From contig JAFEKR010000013.1 of assembly GCA_019022495.1 (NCBI GenBank), positions 1,054,001 to 1,118,000 on the forward strand: a DNA stretch of 64,000 bases. Reading direction: 5' to 3'. The position numbers and the translations under genes are program-made. The notes below the pieces were generated by a model. The model saw only the letters and a program-made list of their open reading frames with translations. It did not search any database and had not been told where the DNA came from. Positions 46,777-57,212 of this stretch are shown here, in pieces. This stretch comes from Epichloe hybrida. Lineage: Eukaryota > Ascomycota > Sordariomycetes > Hypocreales > Clavicipitaceae. Positions within the stretch are counted from its first letter, which is position 1. Each line of letters begins with the position of its first letter.

Positions 46777-48177
46777 TCATCGGTCAAGTACCCCCCGTAT
46801 CTCGTTCACCAACTCAACGACACGCTCTGCACAGCCGTACGAACCCTGATACCCCCAGCCCGCATGCCCATAATTATGCACAATCCAGGTCCCATCGCCC
46901 AGCTTCTCCTTTTCCACCCGAACACCAGATGTCCTGTACGGCCTCAACCCGGCAGCGTGCCTCACGACGCTCAAGCCCTCAATGCCCTTGCCGCCCGCAA
47001 TCTCGGGGCACATATCCACGATCCGCCGCATGATGCGCAACGCAATGTTGGGATCCGGCACAGACTCCCAGTTGCCAATGTCATAAGTCCCTCCCAGGAT
47101 GGTGCCACCGCCCGCGGGACGCTGCATCGTGTACAAGATCTCTGAGGTGCCATCCTCTGTTCCAGAGGTTGTGAACATGGGATGGAGCTCGTTGCGCACG
47201 AGGACCGTCTGGCCGCGCGAGGGGGCCATGGACTCATCTTGAACGCCGGCGAGCTTGCGCGATCCAAGTCCCGTGGCGTTGACGACCATCGAGGCTTCTT
47301 TGCCCTCGTGACTTTGGTGTTTGGCATCGCTGATGTGCGTCACGATGCATCGTTTGAAAACCACTCCGTTGCGGAGGCATTGTCCCACGAGCCAGTGAAG
47401 GTACATGGCCGTGTTGATGCACACGCTTCTGAACTCGCAGCCGGAATCGTGACCCGTTGGCATCTCGGCCGCGCTCAAGTCCCTGTAGTCTGGCATCACG
47501 GTCTGGAACCACGGGTCACGGTCGAACATGGGGTCTGTGGGACACGATTCGCCCTCCATATCCTTTTCCCGTCTGAAGATGCGTGAGGCTATCCCAAGGT
47601 CAGTCAAGACTCAATACAGGAGGACCAGGGGTCGTCGCCCGTCACAGATATGGCGGTATCTTGCAATGCAAGCCAATCAGGTGCGGAAACGATTCGTGCC
47701 TTACTCTGGAAGTGAATGCCAGCTTCCGGAACTTCTTCTGCTAGTCGCTTTATCTCGGGCCACGTCCGCCTCTCCCATCTGCTGTTCTCCCTGGTAGACA
47801 TGCTGTGGACTCGTCGTGTTAGTGAAGTGTCTTCCCGTACGTCATGTTTCTTTCCCAGAAAATCAAAAACAAGATTTGACCAAGAAAGAAGCACATGGCT
47901 GATCATCTTCACACTCGAAAGGGGCGAAAAGCTAGACTCACGGCAAAAAATTGGCTCCAGCCCACGGTGAAGCATATTCAACATCGTAATCACCAGGCAT
48001 GTGCTTCGCGATGACCGTCACGGCGTTCGCCTTGCTCTTCGAAAGTAGCAAAGCTGAGGTGAGGCCGCTGACGCCTGCCCTGCCCGCCATTAGATCAGAC
48101 TGCGTCGGTCAAGATATGGCTGAAAAGTCATCGGAGCCTTATTCTTCTCACCCCACTACCACGATGATGTTCGCCAT
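46777..48177 (-). CDS. D-amino acid oxidase family FAD enzyme
   Basis: Four exons on the minus strand, 48177-48152, 48079-47942, 47802-47705 and 47588-46777 (introns 72, 139 and 116 bp), give 357 aa, the family length. The first intron splits the FAD dinucleotide-binding motif; splicing restores VVVGAGVSGL (GxGxxG). ASPWAGANF, SRWERRTWPE and the DAO signature VHNYGHAGWGYQGSYG follow, and the RPYR substrate-binding region is intact. Family knowledge: it oxidises D-amino acids to 2-oxo acids, ammonia and hydrogen peroxide, usually in peroxisomes. The C-terminus ends GVLDR, with no PTS1 tripeptide (SKL-like), so location is uncertain; D-aspartate oxidase is an alternative substrate class. The transposon border lies 21 bp past the stop, so the 3' UTR and polyadenylation signal must now come from element A sequence. 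No RIP-like damage is seen in the exons. Confidence 0.93.
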
Positions 48178-50340
48178 GGCCACCCAACGTCGTCTGTTAC
48201 TTTTCCGAGCAGTGAATCAGCAGACCGTGTATCCTCGACGTTCAAATCCCCCCTCCTATCGAGAATTGATTTATCCGTCAGTCTTTTGATGAGGAAGCGA
48301 AGTTTTATTGTAAAAGAAAACGCGTTCCTGCCGTCCGGTCAGCTCCGAGGAGCCATCAATTCCCCCGCATTGTGTGTGGGGTCCCCGTCAGCCATACATA
48401 CTCCGTACATACCGAGTACACAAGGTTCCCTGGACTCGTGTGAATCATGTCTGTTGGAAGTTCTAGACCAAATTTCGCCCAGAGTTGAACGAGTTCAAGG
48501 AGGTGTACGGCCTGACACATCGTACAGTGTGCTTAGACGCAACTCGATAAGCTGCGTGTGGCTCGACGTGTTGCCCGGACTGCCGAGAGCTACATTTGTT
48601 GTCAATATCGGAGACGAGGCGAGGCGGACTTGATTTCAAGTACAGCTGCCAAGTATGCACATGGACCAACAGGAGCGAGGTGGCCGTTTCTCGATCTCAA
48701 GTATTTTCAGGACAGACATTGATATATTTGTTCGTAAAATGTATATAGCAAGTACGGCCGTGAGGAGAAACCTAAGGGCATCTTATCTGTCAACATGACG
48801 GCGTTTAGAGTCCCTCATATGAAGAATAGCCACTGATAAAGGAAGTGTCTCATCACCCTCATATGAAGCTCATATGAGGCTCATACGAGGACCATCAGAG
48901 TGAACAACATACTTTAGAGGCACCGAAAGTTGCACTGTTCTGCATGAGATGTAAAAACTGTGGAGAAATTTCATCACGCCGATGGGACTGGCTACATGCT
49001 GAGTCGTAACTTTATAGAAATTATATCAGTAAATTAAACCACAATCCATTGCATAATGCAATGCCAATCGAGCTTCTGCAGGGTCGACGAGCAGATGGGC
49101 CGCGCGAATACGATCCACGGCCAAGGCGCCCCGACTTACGGGGCTGCTGCTCAACATTTGATGCTCTTTCATTGTTTTCGGCCAACGAGATGCATGAGAT
49201 TTCACAGTACATGTACAGCCAGTGGCGGGATTTTCCGTTCAATTAGCCGACATGGCGCCAGCGAAAATGTGCTCAGGTGCTCCGAAATTGCAGGGTGCCT
49301 CGATTTCGGATGGTGTCCTGGTGCTCCGTAGCGGCAAGTGATTCGGACGAACCCATCCTCGTTCGATGTGGAAACAGTGCAACGTGACGTCGTGGTTCAG
49401 GCAACCAGGATCATCCAGCCCTTTGAAAGATACAATGCATACGGATTACAATGGTGTTGATGCGTGTGCAGGCAGGGATCAAACCCCTCGCCGAGAGACT
49501 CGGGGCTCTCCAAATTGGCGCGCGAACGTATGTGTAGTTGAACACCAACAAGATTTGAGAACTGGTTTTCCAGAAGTCGATTCCGTTTGCCCACCGTGAG
49601 TCGAGACGTGTGGACAGGAAACCGACGGCAGCAGCAACCTTGCTTCAGGGTCAGGGATCTTCCCTCCCATGCTTGGACGGATTACCCTTGCTGTGCCTTG
49701 CATTGACAACTTTGACATGGACGAGATGCCTGCACACAGCAACACGCCCAATAGCAAAGCAAGTCTTGATCGGCAAACGGTCGCAGCATTGAAGCAAAAA
49801 CCCGTCGTCTTCATCGCGCGATTGTGTTGGGGGACACGTTGTTAGATGCATGCTAGATGCATGCTAGATGGACTGCGGCGGTTGGTGGGAGAAGCATTCG
49901 GATACAGTAACTGTGCGCCCTTCTCCGTCTGGGGGGACCAACAGATTTCAGCACTTTCACCTTCAGCACCAACAAGATTGGCAATAATAATTCGCATTGG
50001 CACGGGAGGACTAAGGACTAGCCTTTGCACATTTCTTCCCCCGTGCCACAGAAAGCGGCATGAAACATCAACTGACTGTGTACATGTAGGCTCGCTGCAG
50101 GAAGGTGCTGGCGGTGGCGGTCCACTGATAAAACAAGCAGTACGGAGGACTCCGTCTCAGTGGGTTTCGAATCATTTCTTTGGGGTTTTCTGAGTAATAA
50201 AGGTACACCTCTAATACCCCCGTACCGCCTTAGGGCTTGGTCACATGCTCCCCCACCGGAAAAAGCAAAAAAAAAAAGCAAAAAAACTAACCACGTTCTA
50301 GGAGAAAAGAAAGAAGAAACAAAAACCCCTGAATTACAAA
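48178..50340. other. intergenic region, no gene supported
   Basis: About 2.2 kb upstream of the D-amino acid oxidase gene. Short open frames lack recognisable domains or convincing splice models. It holds a small repeat of CTCATATGA-like words at 48858-48890, a doubled ATGCATGCTAG word at 49847-49867 and TACGGAGTA-like words scattered as elsewhere in this genome. It may hold a non-coding transcript or leader sequence, but I cannot support one. Confidence 0.5.
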
Positions 50341-50686
50341 ATGAAGCATCTTTACGGATTACTATCCTGCGTCACTTACAGTCGTTTCCGCCGTAGCGAT
50401 TGGTCCACCAAACGGCAACACCAGCAACGCTATCCGTGCTACGGTGTCGCCCGGGGACCTTGTGAAGTGGGCCTTGGCCCTTGGGTCATCCAATTGGGGT
50501 GCCAAAAAGAAGAAGACCCTACATAATGATGTTCCCCCTCAGATTCTCGAAGATGGACAAGCCGTCTGCATCGTGCCTGGTAAGACAAATGTAAGTCTTT
50601 GTCGATTTTCACCATCATTTTTGTGAATGGTTGTGGCCAACGCATTGAATGTTTCACTGGCAGATTTCTCCTCAGTTTATTACTAA
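50341..50686 (+). pseudogene. small secreted protein gene with a frame break in the signal peptide
   Basis: A coding stretch in one frame (50345-50579) plus an exon at 50664-50686 (intron 50580-50663, GTAAGA ... GGCAG) encodes a polar protein with KWALALGSSNWGAKKKK and ends IVPDFSSVYY. The only good start, ATG at 50341 (MKHLYGLLSC), is in another frame. The two frames together read like one signal peptide (MKHLYGLLSC then LTVVSAVA) and are separated by a one-base shift between about 50360 and 50385. No intron of workable size fits. So this is either a pseudogene, a sequencing error or a gene with an unseen upstream exon. The family is unrecognised. Confidence 0.5.
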
Positions 50687-51486
50687 CTATGACTACATGT
50701 GGCCAGAAGGAATTAAGCAGAGCATTGCGCTACATTGCGTGTTGTGTTGTGGTTGCTACTCCGTACACGATATAATATACAATACACAAAATGCAATGCA
50801 ATGCACTAGTTTAGCAGGGAAACCAGGCTTAGCAAGGTATCTCAACCACCAAGTTACTTATTACTGTATGCTACGGATTACACACCTATCAAGAACACCT
50901 AGCAAAAAGGGCCTATGTCAGCGTGTATGTATGTACGTACTGAGGTGCCCGGTGCCCGGTGCCCCGTGGTGGTGTTGAGTCAATTGTACAAAATGATGCG
51001 CTAAAAAAAAAAAATAGTTTCATCGTGTGCGCGCCAGGCCAACAAGAGATCAGAGCCGCCATCGTCTTCGTTTGCCTATCCCGGTCACTCTTGATGGCTC
51101 GCCTTCAGTCATTGTTCATCAGCGACACAGGGTCGAGCATGGTTAGGCTTGGAAAATAGTCTGTACATCAGCCACAGCAGGGCAGCTCAACGCTCGAGCA
51201 AGACGAGCAAGACGAGAGGACGAGACTGTGGTGAGACACCCAGCTACTCATGTGCATTGCCTCGCCATTAGTAAAAATAATGATATTGTCTTGCCGTCGT
51301 TGACAAAGGGTTGCACCCTCTGGGGCTCGTGTCAGCAGACACCGTGACGCCGCCGGCTCCTGCCAAACTGGAAGCTGGCTGCGAGCGGGCAGGTCGAAAG
51401 ACCAATTCACCTGACTGGATGGTTGGTCTGTATAGTAGATGCCTGAGAACTCCCCACTGCCGGCAGGACCCAGGTCTGGTGGGTCC

Positions 51487-51521
51487 AATCCCAGGGCCAG
51501 GACCAGGACCAGGACCAGAGG
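51487..51521. repeat. CCAGGA hexamer repeat
   Basis: Short run of CCAGG(A/G) units, four to five copies. Confidence 0.7.
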
Positions 51522-51574
51522 CCACAGGCCGCCCATTTCTTCGGGCACGTTGATGCAGGCCAACCAACGAGGCA

Positions 51575-51632
51575 GGCCAACGAGACACGCCAACAAGACA
51601 CGCCAACGAGACACGCCAACGAGACACGCCGC
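51575..51632. repeat. 13-bp tandem repeat (CGCCAACGAGACA)
   Basis: About four head-to-tail copies of CGCCAACGAGACA with single-base variants, just before the CT-rich promoter-like region of the 720-aa protein gene. Confidence 0.85.
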
Positions 51633-52504
51633 CATTTGATTAGCATTCCGCTCCCTCGCTCCCTCGCTCCCTACGTGTAGCCTCCGAGTCTCTCTGTCTC
51701 TCTCCTCTTCCTTGCCAATTGATCAATGCCTGCCTGCCCTGCCCTTCCTGTCAAGTTCGAGGTCCCCGTCCCCTTTGCCACCACTATTCCGCCACCCCCA
51801 GACCCGACTCACACCTAAACTTATCTTAATTCATCTCACCGACTCACCTCGACTGCCTCGACGCTCCTTCACTTGCTTGCCGTGCAAACGCAAACGCAAA
51901 CAAACGCAAACGCAGACGCAGACGGAACAGACTCCTTCTACTAGGATTCCATAGGAAAACAAGGAGCTCGTTGGGCTGCACGCACGTGTTCCAGTCGCTG
52001 TTCCTTCCAGTTGCCCTGACCGACACCACACACCACCACCGCCAGCCACGTTACGGAACACCGCAGCACCTCGAGGCCACACCACTTCAGCAGTGCCAGA
52101 TCATCTACATTTTATTTTGCATACGACATAAATTGCCAAGACACGTCTTTTCCTGCCATATACAGCCGCGCGACCCTTCCCCCCACGTCTCCCATTCCAC
52201 CTCCGCCGTGCGCATATCATCTGCTTTTCGCCGACGTCATTCATCGACCCAACCGATTTGCAAACGACAACACATCGGGCCCGCAACATTGTGTGTCCAA
52301 CGTGCGACAGAAAGCTCTATTTGGCTCGGTTCTAGTGTCCCGGCGCTTGATGATTTTCGAAATTTCGCGGCTTGGACATAAACACAATGCTATCCGTCGA
52401 TTTACCGGATCCCTTTAGAAGCACTACAGCATCAGGTTCCCTAGTTTTCAATTAGCACGCATTGCATAAATAAGAAAACCTTGACGACTACGACTGGACA
52501 TACC

Positions 52505-54667
52505 ATGGCCCTCTGGCCGTTTCGGCGCAAGAGCGTCCGTAAACGCTCTAGGAGCGGTGCAACGCCCTCTGATAATGAGGTCGCTCCGCTCTGCACCCAG
52601 ACAGATGTCGGTACAACACGGACCAAATCCAAGAAGGCCAGGGACGAGCCTGCGAAATTGCAACGACGACAGCGAACCTATAGTTTCTCTCCCGGACGTC
52701 ATGACTCTATCCGCATCGAGGGAGCACGCGGCAACACTGGACGGGAGAACCTAGACGGTCACGCTCACAACTCCGCCTCAAGCAATACGGCAGACTGGGG
52801 CCGCACACCCACCCTGCATCCAACGCGGAGGAAAAGCAGCAAGAGACGACGAGAAGACCACGACCGAGAGGCAGAGATCAAAGCTATGAGTGCCTTCATG
52901 CCAACACGGTCGGCCACACACTCGTATGGACGCTCTGGTTCAAAACAGAGCACCAAGCGAGCCAAGGCGGGTGACCTCGAGCATCACTACAAACCCGCTT
53001 CTCAACTTTCTCTGCTGTATCCCGATTCTGTACTCTCGGCAATGTCGGCAGACTCTGATTCCGTTGCCTACAAACTTTCGACTCTAGACTCGCTAGCACC
53101 CCGGCCTACGTTGAAATACAACTCTGGTACCAGATGGACACCATCTCGTACAGCCGTACCAGGGGCGGCCGAATCTACAAAAAAGCCGCTTGGTGATCGA
53201 GAGCCTATTCACGAAGATCCTCTCGACTCACGGAAACGTATCGATGATCTCGCCGATGATCTCGACGCAAAGGACTTGAGAGAGCTGATGGAGAGGGATA
53301 GCCGTCGAAGGGAGAGGAAACGAATACAGGATCAAGAAAGATTGGAGAAGAGACTGGCTCGCAGGGCCGAGCGTAACAAGAGGGACAAATCAGAGGCTAT
53401 GAAGTCTGGGTCACCGCCACCCGAGAATTTGGAAAGAGGAGTCATGGGCCGAGAAATGGTCGGCTTGGGTATTGACCCTGCATCGACCGTCGTAACATCC
53501 TCGAAGAGGAGAGACATGGGCGATCCAGCCGACGACTCGACAGAGGCTGACGGAACGCGGCGCACACAACCCTTGGAATCGTTTCACCGCCCCGAAACGT
53601 CGCCCGAGGACCATGATGATGCACAGTTGAGAGGAGAACGCACCCGTCTGCTGGGCGCGGGCCGGATAGAGGTCGACAAGACGATATCTGCCTTGCCAAA
53701 AGGCTCCAAATCGACCCTTGGATCTGAGAAAGATCGTCTGATGGATGAAGAATCTGGCCGAAAGAACTCCGAAAGCAGCAACAAGACATCGAACCGCTTG
53801 TCGCTCACTTCATTGCTCAAATGGGGCAGCAGGAGCAAAAGATACTCTGGCCCGTCTTCTTTCTCAAATACTTCGCGAGAGGAGATGCAAGCTAGCGCCA
53901 ACCCGCATAATGGCGCGCAGGCAGACGCACTGGCGAGACTGCAAGGCGATGAAACGTTTAACCAAGCACATTGTTTGGCCAACAAGTCAACATCCACTGT
54001 TCCGAAGAGAACCAAATCAAGATTTCGCGAAGACCTTCCGGAATTCCCACTCTCGCCACCCGACTCAAGAATGCAGTCGCCCGAGACCGAGCCACCTCTT
54101 CCTGTGCTTGCCGAAAAATCTCCAGACTTGGGGACAGGGTCGCGGTCAACACCTTCCCCGGGACACGATTCGCCACCTTCCGCCGAAGAGCGACCTCAAG
54201 CCATTGCAACTAAGGAGTCGCATCTGTCCATGTCACTAGCGTCGATCGATTCCGAAGGATCTTGGCTCTCTGGCCGCGTCGGCAGCGTGAGAGCCCCAGC
54301 AAAGCAGGACAGTCTGGCCCGAATAAATCGCCGAGAAGCTACACATCCATCAGATTCGCCAACGAGTTCCACTCGAGAAGAGCTTGCCATTGCGGATGAT
54401 GAGTACCTACGGCAATTCGCGCCTGACAGGAATCCAAGTGTCATGGCTGCTGGTCAACGTCCTTCAGGAGAGGGTCGGCCGAGTAGTGATGACGAGGAGT
54501 CGGTAGCGAACGAAAATCTCAGATGGGGTCGTGTTGGCGCAAAGCCCGAGGTAATACAGTATCACCATCACGACAGAGACACGATGCGCAGCCGTCAAGG
54601 TCTGTTGAACATCGATTCCGGAGATGAGGAAGATACGCGGATGCCTACACCCACCAACTCGGTGTAA
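52505..54667 (+). CDS. 720-aa low-complexity basic protein, function unknown
   Basis: A single uninterrupted frame. The ATG at 52505 sits in a good context (TACCATGGC), begins MALWPFRRKS and is preferred over an earlier non-ATG start. The protein is mostly disordered and rich in Ser, Arg, Glu and Pro. The N-terminal 40 residues are strongly basic (RRKSVRKRSRSG). A charged helical, probably coiled-coil segment lies at residues about 240-300 (RRRERKRIQDQERLEKRLARR). Short ordered-looking motifs SLLKWGSRSKR (about 433) and SLASIDSEGSWLSG (about 577-590) look conserved-type. No catalytic domain is seen. Many RxxS and SP sites suggest phosphorylation. A role in signalling or nuclear scaffolding is only a guess. 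The long upstream leader with small ORFs suggests translational control. Confidence 0.8.
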   Translation: MALWPFRRKSVRKRSRSGATPSDNEVAPLCTQTDVGTTRTKSKKARDEPAKLQRRQRTYSFSPGRHDSIRIEGARGNTGRENLDGHAHNSASSNTADWGRTPTLHPTRRKSSKRRREDHDREAEIKAMSAFMPTRSATHSYGRSGSKQSTKRAKAGDLEHHYKPASQLSLLYPDSVLSAMSADSDSVAYKLSTLDSLAPRPTLKYNSGTRWTPSRTAVPGAAESTKKPLGDREPIHEDPLDSRKRIDDLADDLDAKDLRELMERDSRRRERKRIQDQERLEKRLARRAERNKRDKSEAMKSGSPPPENLERGVMGREMVGLGIDPASTVVTSSKRRDMGDPADDSTEADGTRRTQPLESFHRPETSPEDHDDAQLRGERTRLLGAGRIEVDKTISALPKGSKSTLGSEKDRLMDEESGRKNSESSNKTSNRLSLTSLLKWGSRSKRYSGPSSFSNTSREEMQASANPHNGAQADALARLQGDETFNQAHCLANKSTSTVPKRTKSRFREDLPEFPLSPPDSRMQSPETEPPLPVLAEKSPDLGTGSRSTPSPGHDSPPSAEERPQAIATKESHLSMSLASIDSEGSWLSGRVGSVRAPAKQDSLARINRREATHPSDSPTSSTREELAIADDEYLRQFAPDRNPSVMAAGQRPSGEGRPSSDDEESVANENLRWGRVGAKPEVIQYHHHDRDTMRSRQGLLNIDSGDEEDTRMPTPTNSV

Positions 54668-55958
54668 GCGACAGATGAAACCATACCGACGAGGAGGGGA
54701 AGAAGAGGAAGAAGAAGCCATGTTAAAGCTTGATGAACCATCGTTCCAGCAGCGTCGACGACAATCCATTCCCGTATACCCAGACACAACGACCATTCAT
54801 ATCTACCCACATTAACGATAATGGACAAGGGCGCCAGTCACGAAAGAAAAGTTGAAGAAAAAAAAGTGAATACTACCAAACTTTCAAAGGGAATCCGGTG
54901 TGACTGAAAAAAAGAAGAAAGAAAGAAGAAAGAGCAAAACGTTGAACAAAAACACGCGAAAATTCAGTATTAAAAATGAATACCTTTTCCAATGGAATTC
55001 ATAGGGAAAAAAAGAAGAAAACAGTCCAGCCTCACCCACACCGCGATATCACTTTTGGAGAAAAAAAAAGAAAAAAAAACCGAAAAGAAAAACTGGGTAT
55101 ATGGGAATTCGTCCACCTCAAAATACTCACCATTTTCATGGCTACACAAGAATCTACATGTGCTTCTCTTCCGCTATACTCTTGAATTTTTCCTACTGTA
55201 CGATTCCCGCCAGCGCTTGCTTCGCTCCCACTTTTACCCACCTTCTTCTGCATGCAGAATCTACATCACACAAGATACCCATGAACTGCCTTTTGGATGG
55301 ACTTTATTCACCACTTGGCTTTTACATCGCCCATATTATTATTTTAATATTTTTTTTAGCCTTTGTTTTTTCCCGTCGCTGCAGCTGCTACCCACATGTC
55401 TTACGGAACTGGCGTGAGAAGCCTTTCTGTTTGGGAAGCTAGACTCGTGAGGTCAACGGTACATGGACAGGGGGACCCGGTTAGGCAAAATAGAAGCTTT
55501 GTTTGGTCTGCTCTAACTGTTTTATTTCAATTCAACGTAGCGTTGCATAAAGGCGAGTCAACCGCGGCCAACAGATGGTGTTTGCTTCTTTCCGGTGTCG
55601 TGTTACTGTATTTCAATAGCCATATCATAGAGGCCAAGGCGACTTGACATTTGCATTCTTGGATGTCGGAATTTACAGGCTTACTATTACTAGGTTTGAG
55701 CCCGGAGACATTTTTGGCGGGATCAGCGGCACTTGGTGGTGTCAAACTTTGGACCAGCTCAATGAAGAACACCACCAGACAGGTGAAGATGAAAAGTGAA
55801 AAAGTTGCAGCTGTGAAAGGGCCTGCCTAACCAGGTGTTCCCCGATGATGAGGTTCAAAGCCTGGACTTGTAGTCAGCGCATGCTCGCTCGACCAATCAG
55901 AGCAGCCCCAGCATGAAACCAGCAAGCCCTTTTCCTTGAATCCACGGTTCATCCTTCA
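54668..55958. other. intergenic region
   Basis: It contains the 3' end of the 720-aa protein gene, A/G-rich runs (54850-55080) and the promoter of the thioredoxin gene. Short frames at 54976-55647 show no recognisable domain or splice logic. Confidence 0.5.
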
Positions 55959-56033
55959 ATGTTGCTCGCCATTCGTTCTGAGAGACAGACGGCACTCACT
56001 TTCAGATTCGGACACGACCCTCTCTCATCAAAC

Positions 56034-56778
56034 ATGTCATCATGTCGTGTTTTTGCATCTCTGGCATCGACTGCCCGTACCCACGGCGCCGCCTCCACGC
56101 GACCGCTCACGGCGAGCAGGGCCTTCTTCCACGCCTCACCAGCGAGGCGCGTTGTTCACAATATCAAAACGTACTTCTCATCCCCCCCTCCCAATGTATC
56201 TATCTTGTATCTTTGAAGCACGTCGTGGTTCTCCTGCCTCCCCATTTCTTCGGCTAACCAATGACGCTTCGGTTCACTCTCCTGTTTTCAGTGCCGAGGA
56301 GTTTCAAAAAGCCGTGTCGGGAAATGATGCAGTGATAGTGGACTGCTTCGCTGCATGGTGCGGTCCATGCAAGCAAATTGCGCCGATCCTCGAAAAGTAT
56401 GCCTTTCTTCATCTTTGTCTCCCTTTTCCTCGGCGCTTTGGATTGCCCCCTCACCCTCCAAATTTTTGTTGAGGAGCGTTCTGCTTGGCTTGATGTCTTG
56501 GGGCGGTAGGGCGGGTAGTCAGTCCCTTTCTGGGGTCGCATGAGAAAAACTAAACATTTCTGGTTCTCACGGACAGGTACTCTGAAGACGCAGCATTCAA
56601 GGACAAGGTGCATTTCATCAAATTCGATGTCGACGAGCTGCCTGCTGTGACTCAGGCTCTGGGGGTGCGCGCCATGCCTACGTTTTTCTTCTTCAGGGGT
56701 GGGAACAAGGTGGATGAGATGGTTGGGGCGAATCCTCCTGCTTTGTTGGAGGCGCTGAAGAAGGTGTGCTCAGGGTGA
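56034..56778 (+). CDS. thioredoxin, probably mitochondrial
   Basis: Three exons, 56034-56170, 56292-56396 and 56577-56778 (introns 121 and 180 bp), give 147 aa. An in-frame ATG at 55959 would add 25 residues, and the choice is open. The N-terminus is rich in Arg, Ser and Ala, without acidic residues (SRAFFHASPARRVVHNI), as in mitochondrial presequences. The thioredoxin fold follows, with the catalytic WCGPCK in DCFAAWCGPCKQIAP, the conserved FDVDELPAV and the cis-Pro motif RAMPTFFFF. It reduces protein disulphides using thioredoxin reductase and NADPH. The first intron joins NIKT to AEEFQKAV, the second EK to YSEDAAF. All key residues are present. Confidence 0.92.
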
Positions 56779-57212
56779 AAGGATGGGTTTGTCTGCTTTG
56801 TTGGCAATGTATTTTAGATGTGGCATGGCATTCTCGAGGTGAATTCTAGACATGGACATGTATGGCGCCTTCAACAGCACATTGCGTATCCTGTTCACTT
56901 TTTTTGATTGTCGTTCACATAATTAGAGTCCATGTACGTGGCAAAGCTTGTCAAACTCGTCTTGTTTTTCCAGCGTGATGAATGAACATACGAAGAAATC
57001 CGTATTACGGAGTAAGCTTGTCTGTCATCCACCATGACTCATGTCACGTGGCTGCCCGTGTCCGCCAGAAGGTGGGGAGGGGAGGGGAGGCGGTGTTTCC
57101 ACAGCAACGCGTCACGCTGTTCACGCGCGCCCGCCAGCACGTCGCATCGCAACACAACGGCCAAAAGTTGACAGCAAACGGGCAAAGAAAGCAGAGAGCA
57201 TCGGGGCTCAAC
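56779..57212. other. intergenic region, thioredoxin to NUF2
   Basis: 3' end of the thioredoxin gene and NUF2 promoter/leader, with a TTACGGAGTAA word near 57004-57014. The open frame upstream of the NUF2 ATG is leader, not protein. Confidence 0.5.

Larger units (their letters stand above)
50687..52504. other. intergenic region and long leader of the 720-aa protein gene
   Basis: It contains short simple repeats, a CT-rich stretch at 51640-51800 of the kind found in fungal promoters, and several small open frames upstream of 52505 (for example 51971-52381) that may be upstream ORFs. No conserved protein is recognised. Confidence 0.5.

Noticed and set aside
48236..48256. GTTCAAATCC resembling a tRNA B box
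   Set aside because: The flanking bases cannot form a T-arm, and no A box or acceptor stem is present at the right distance.
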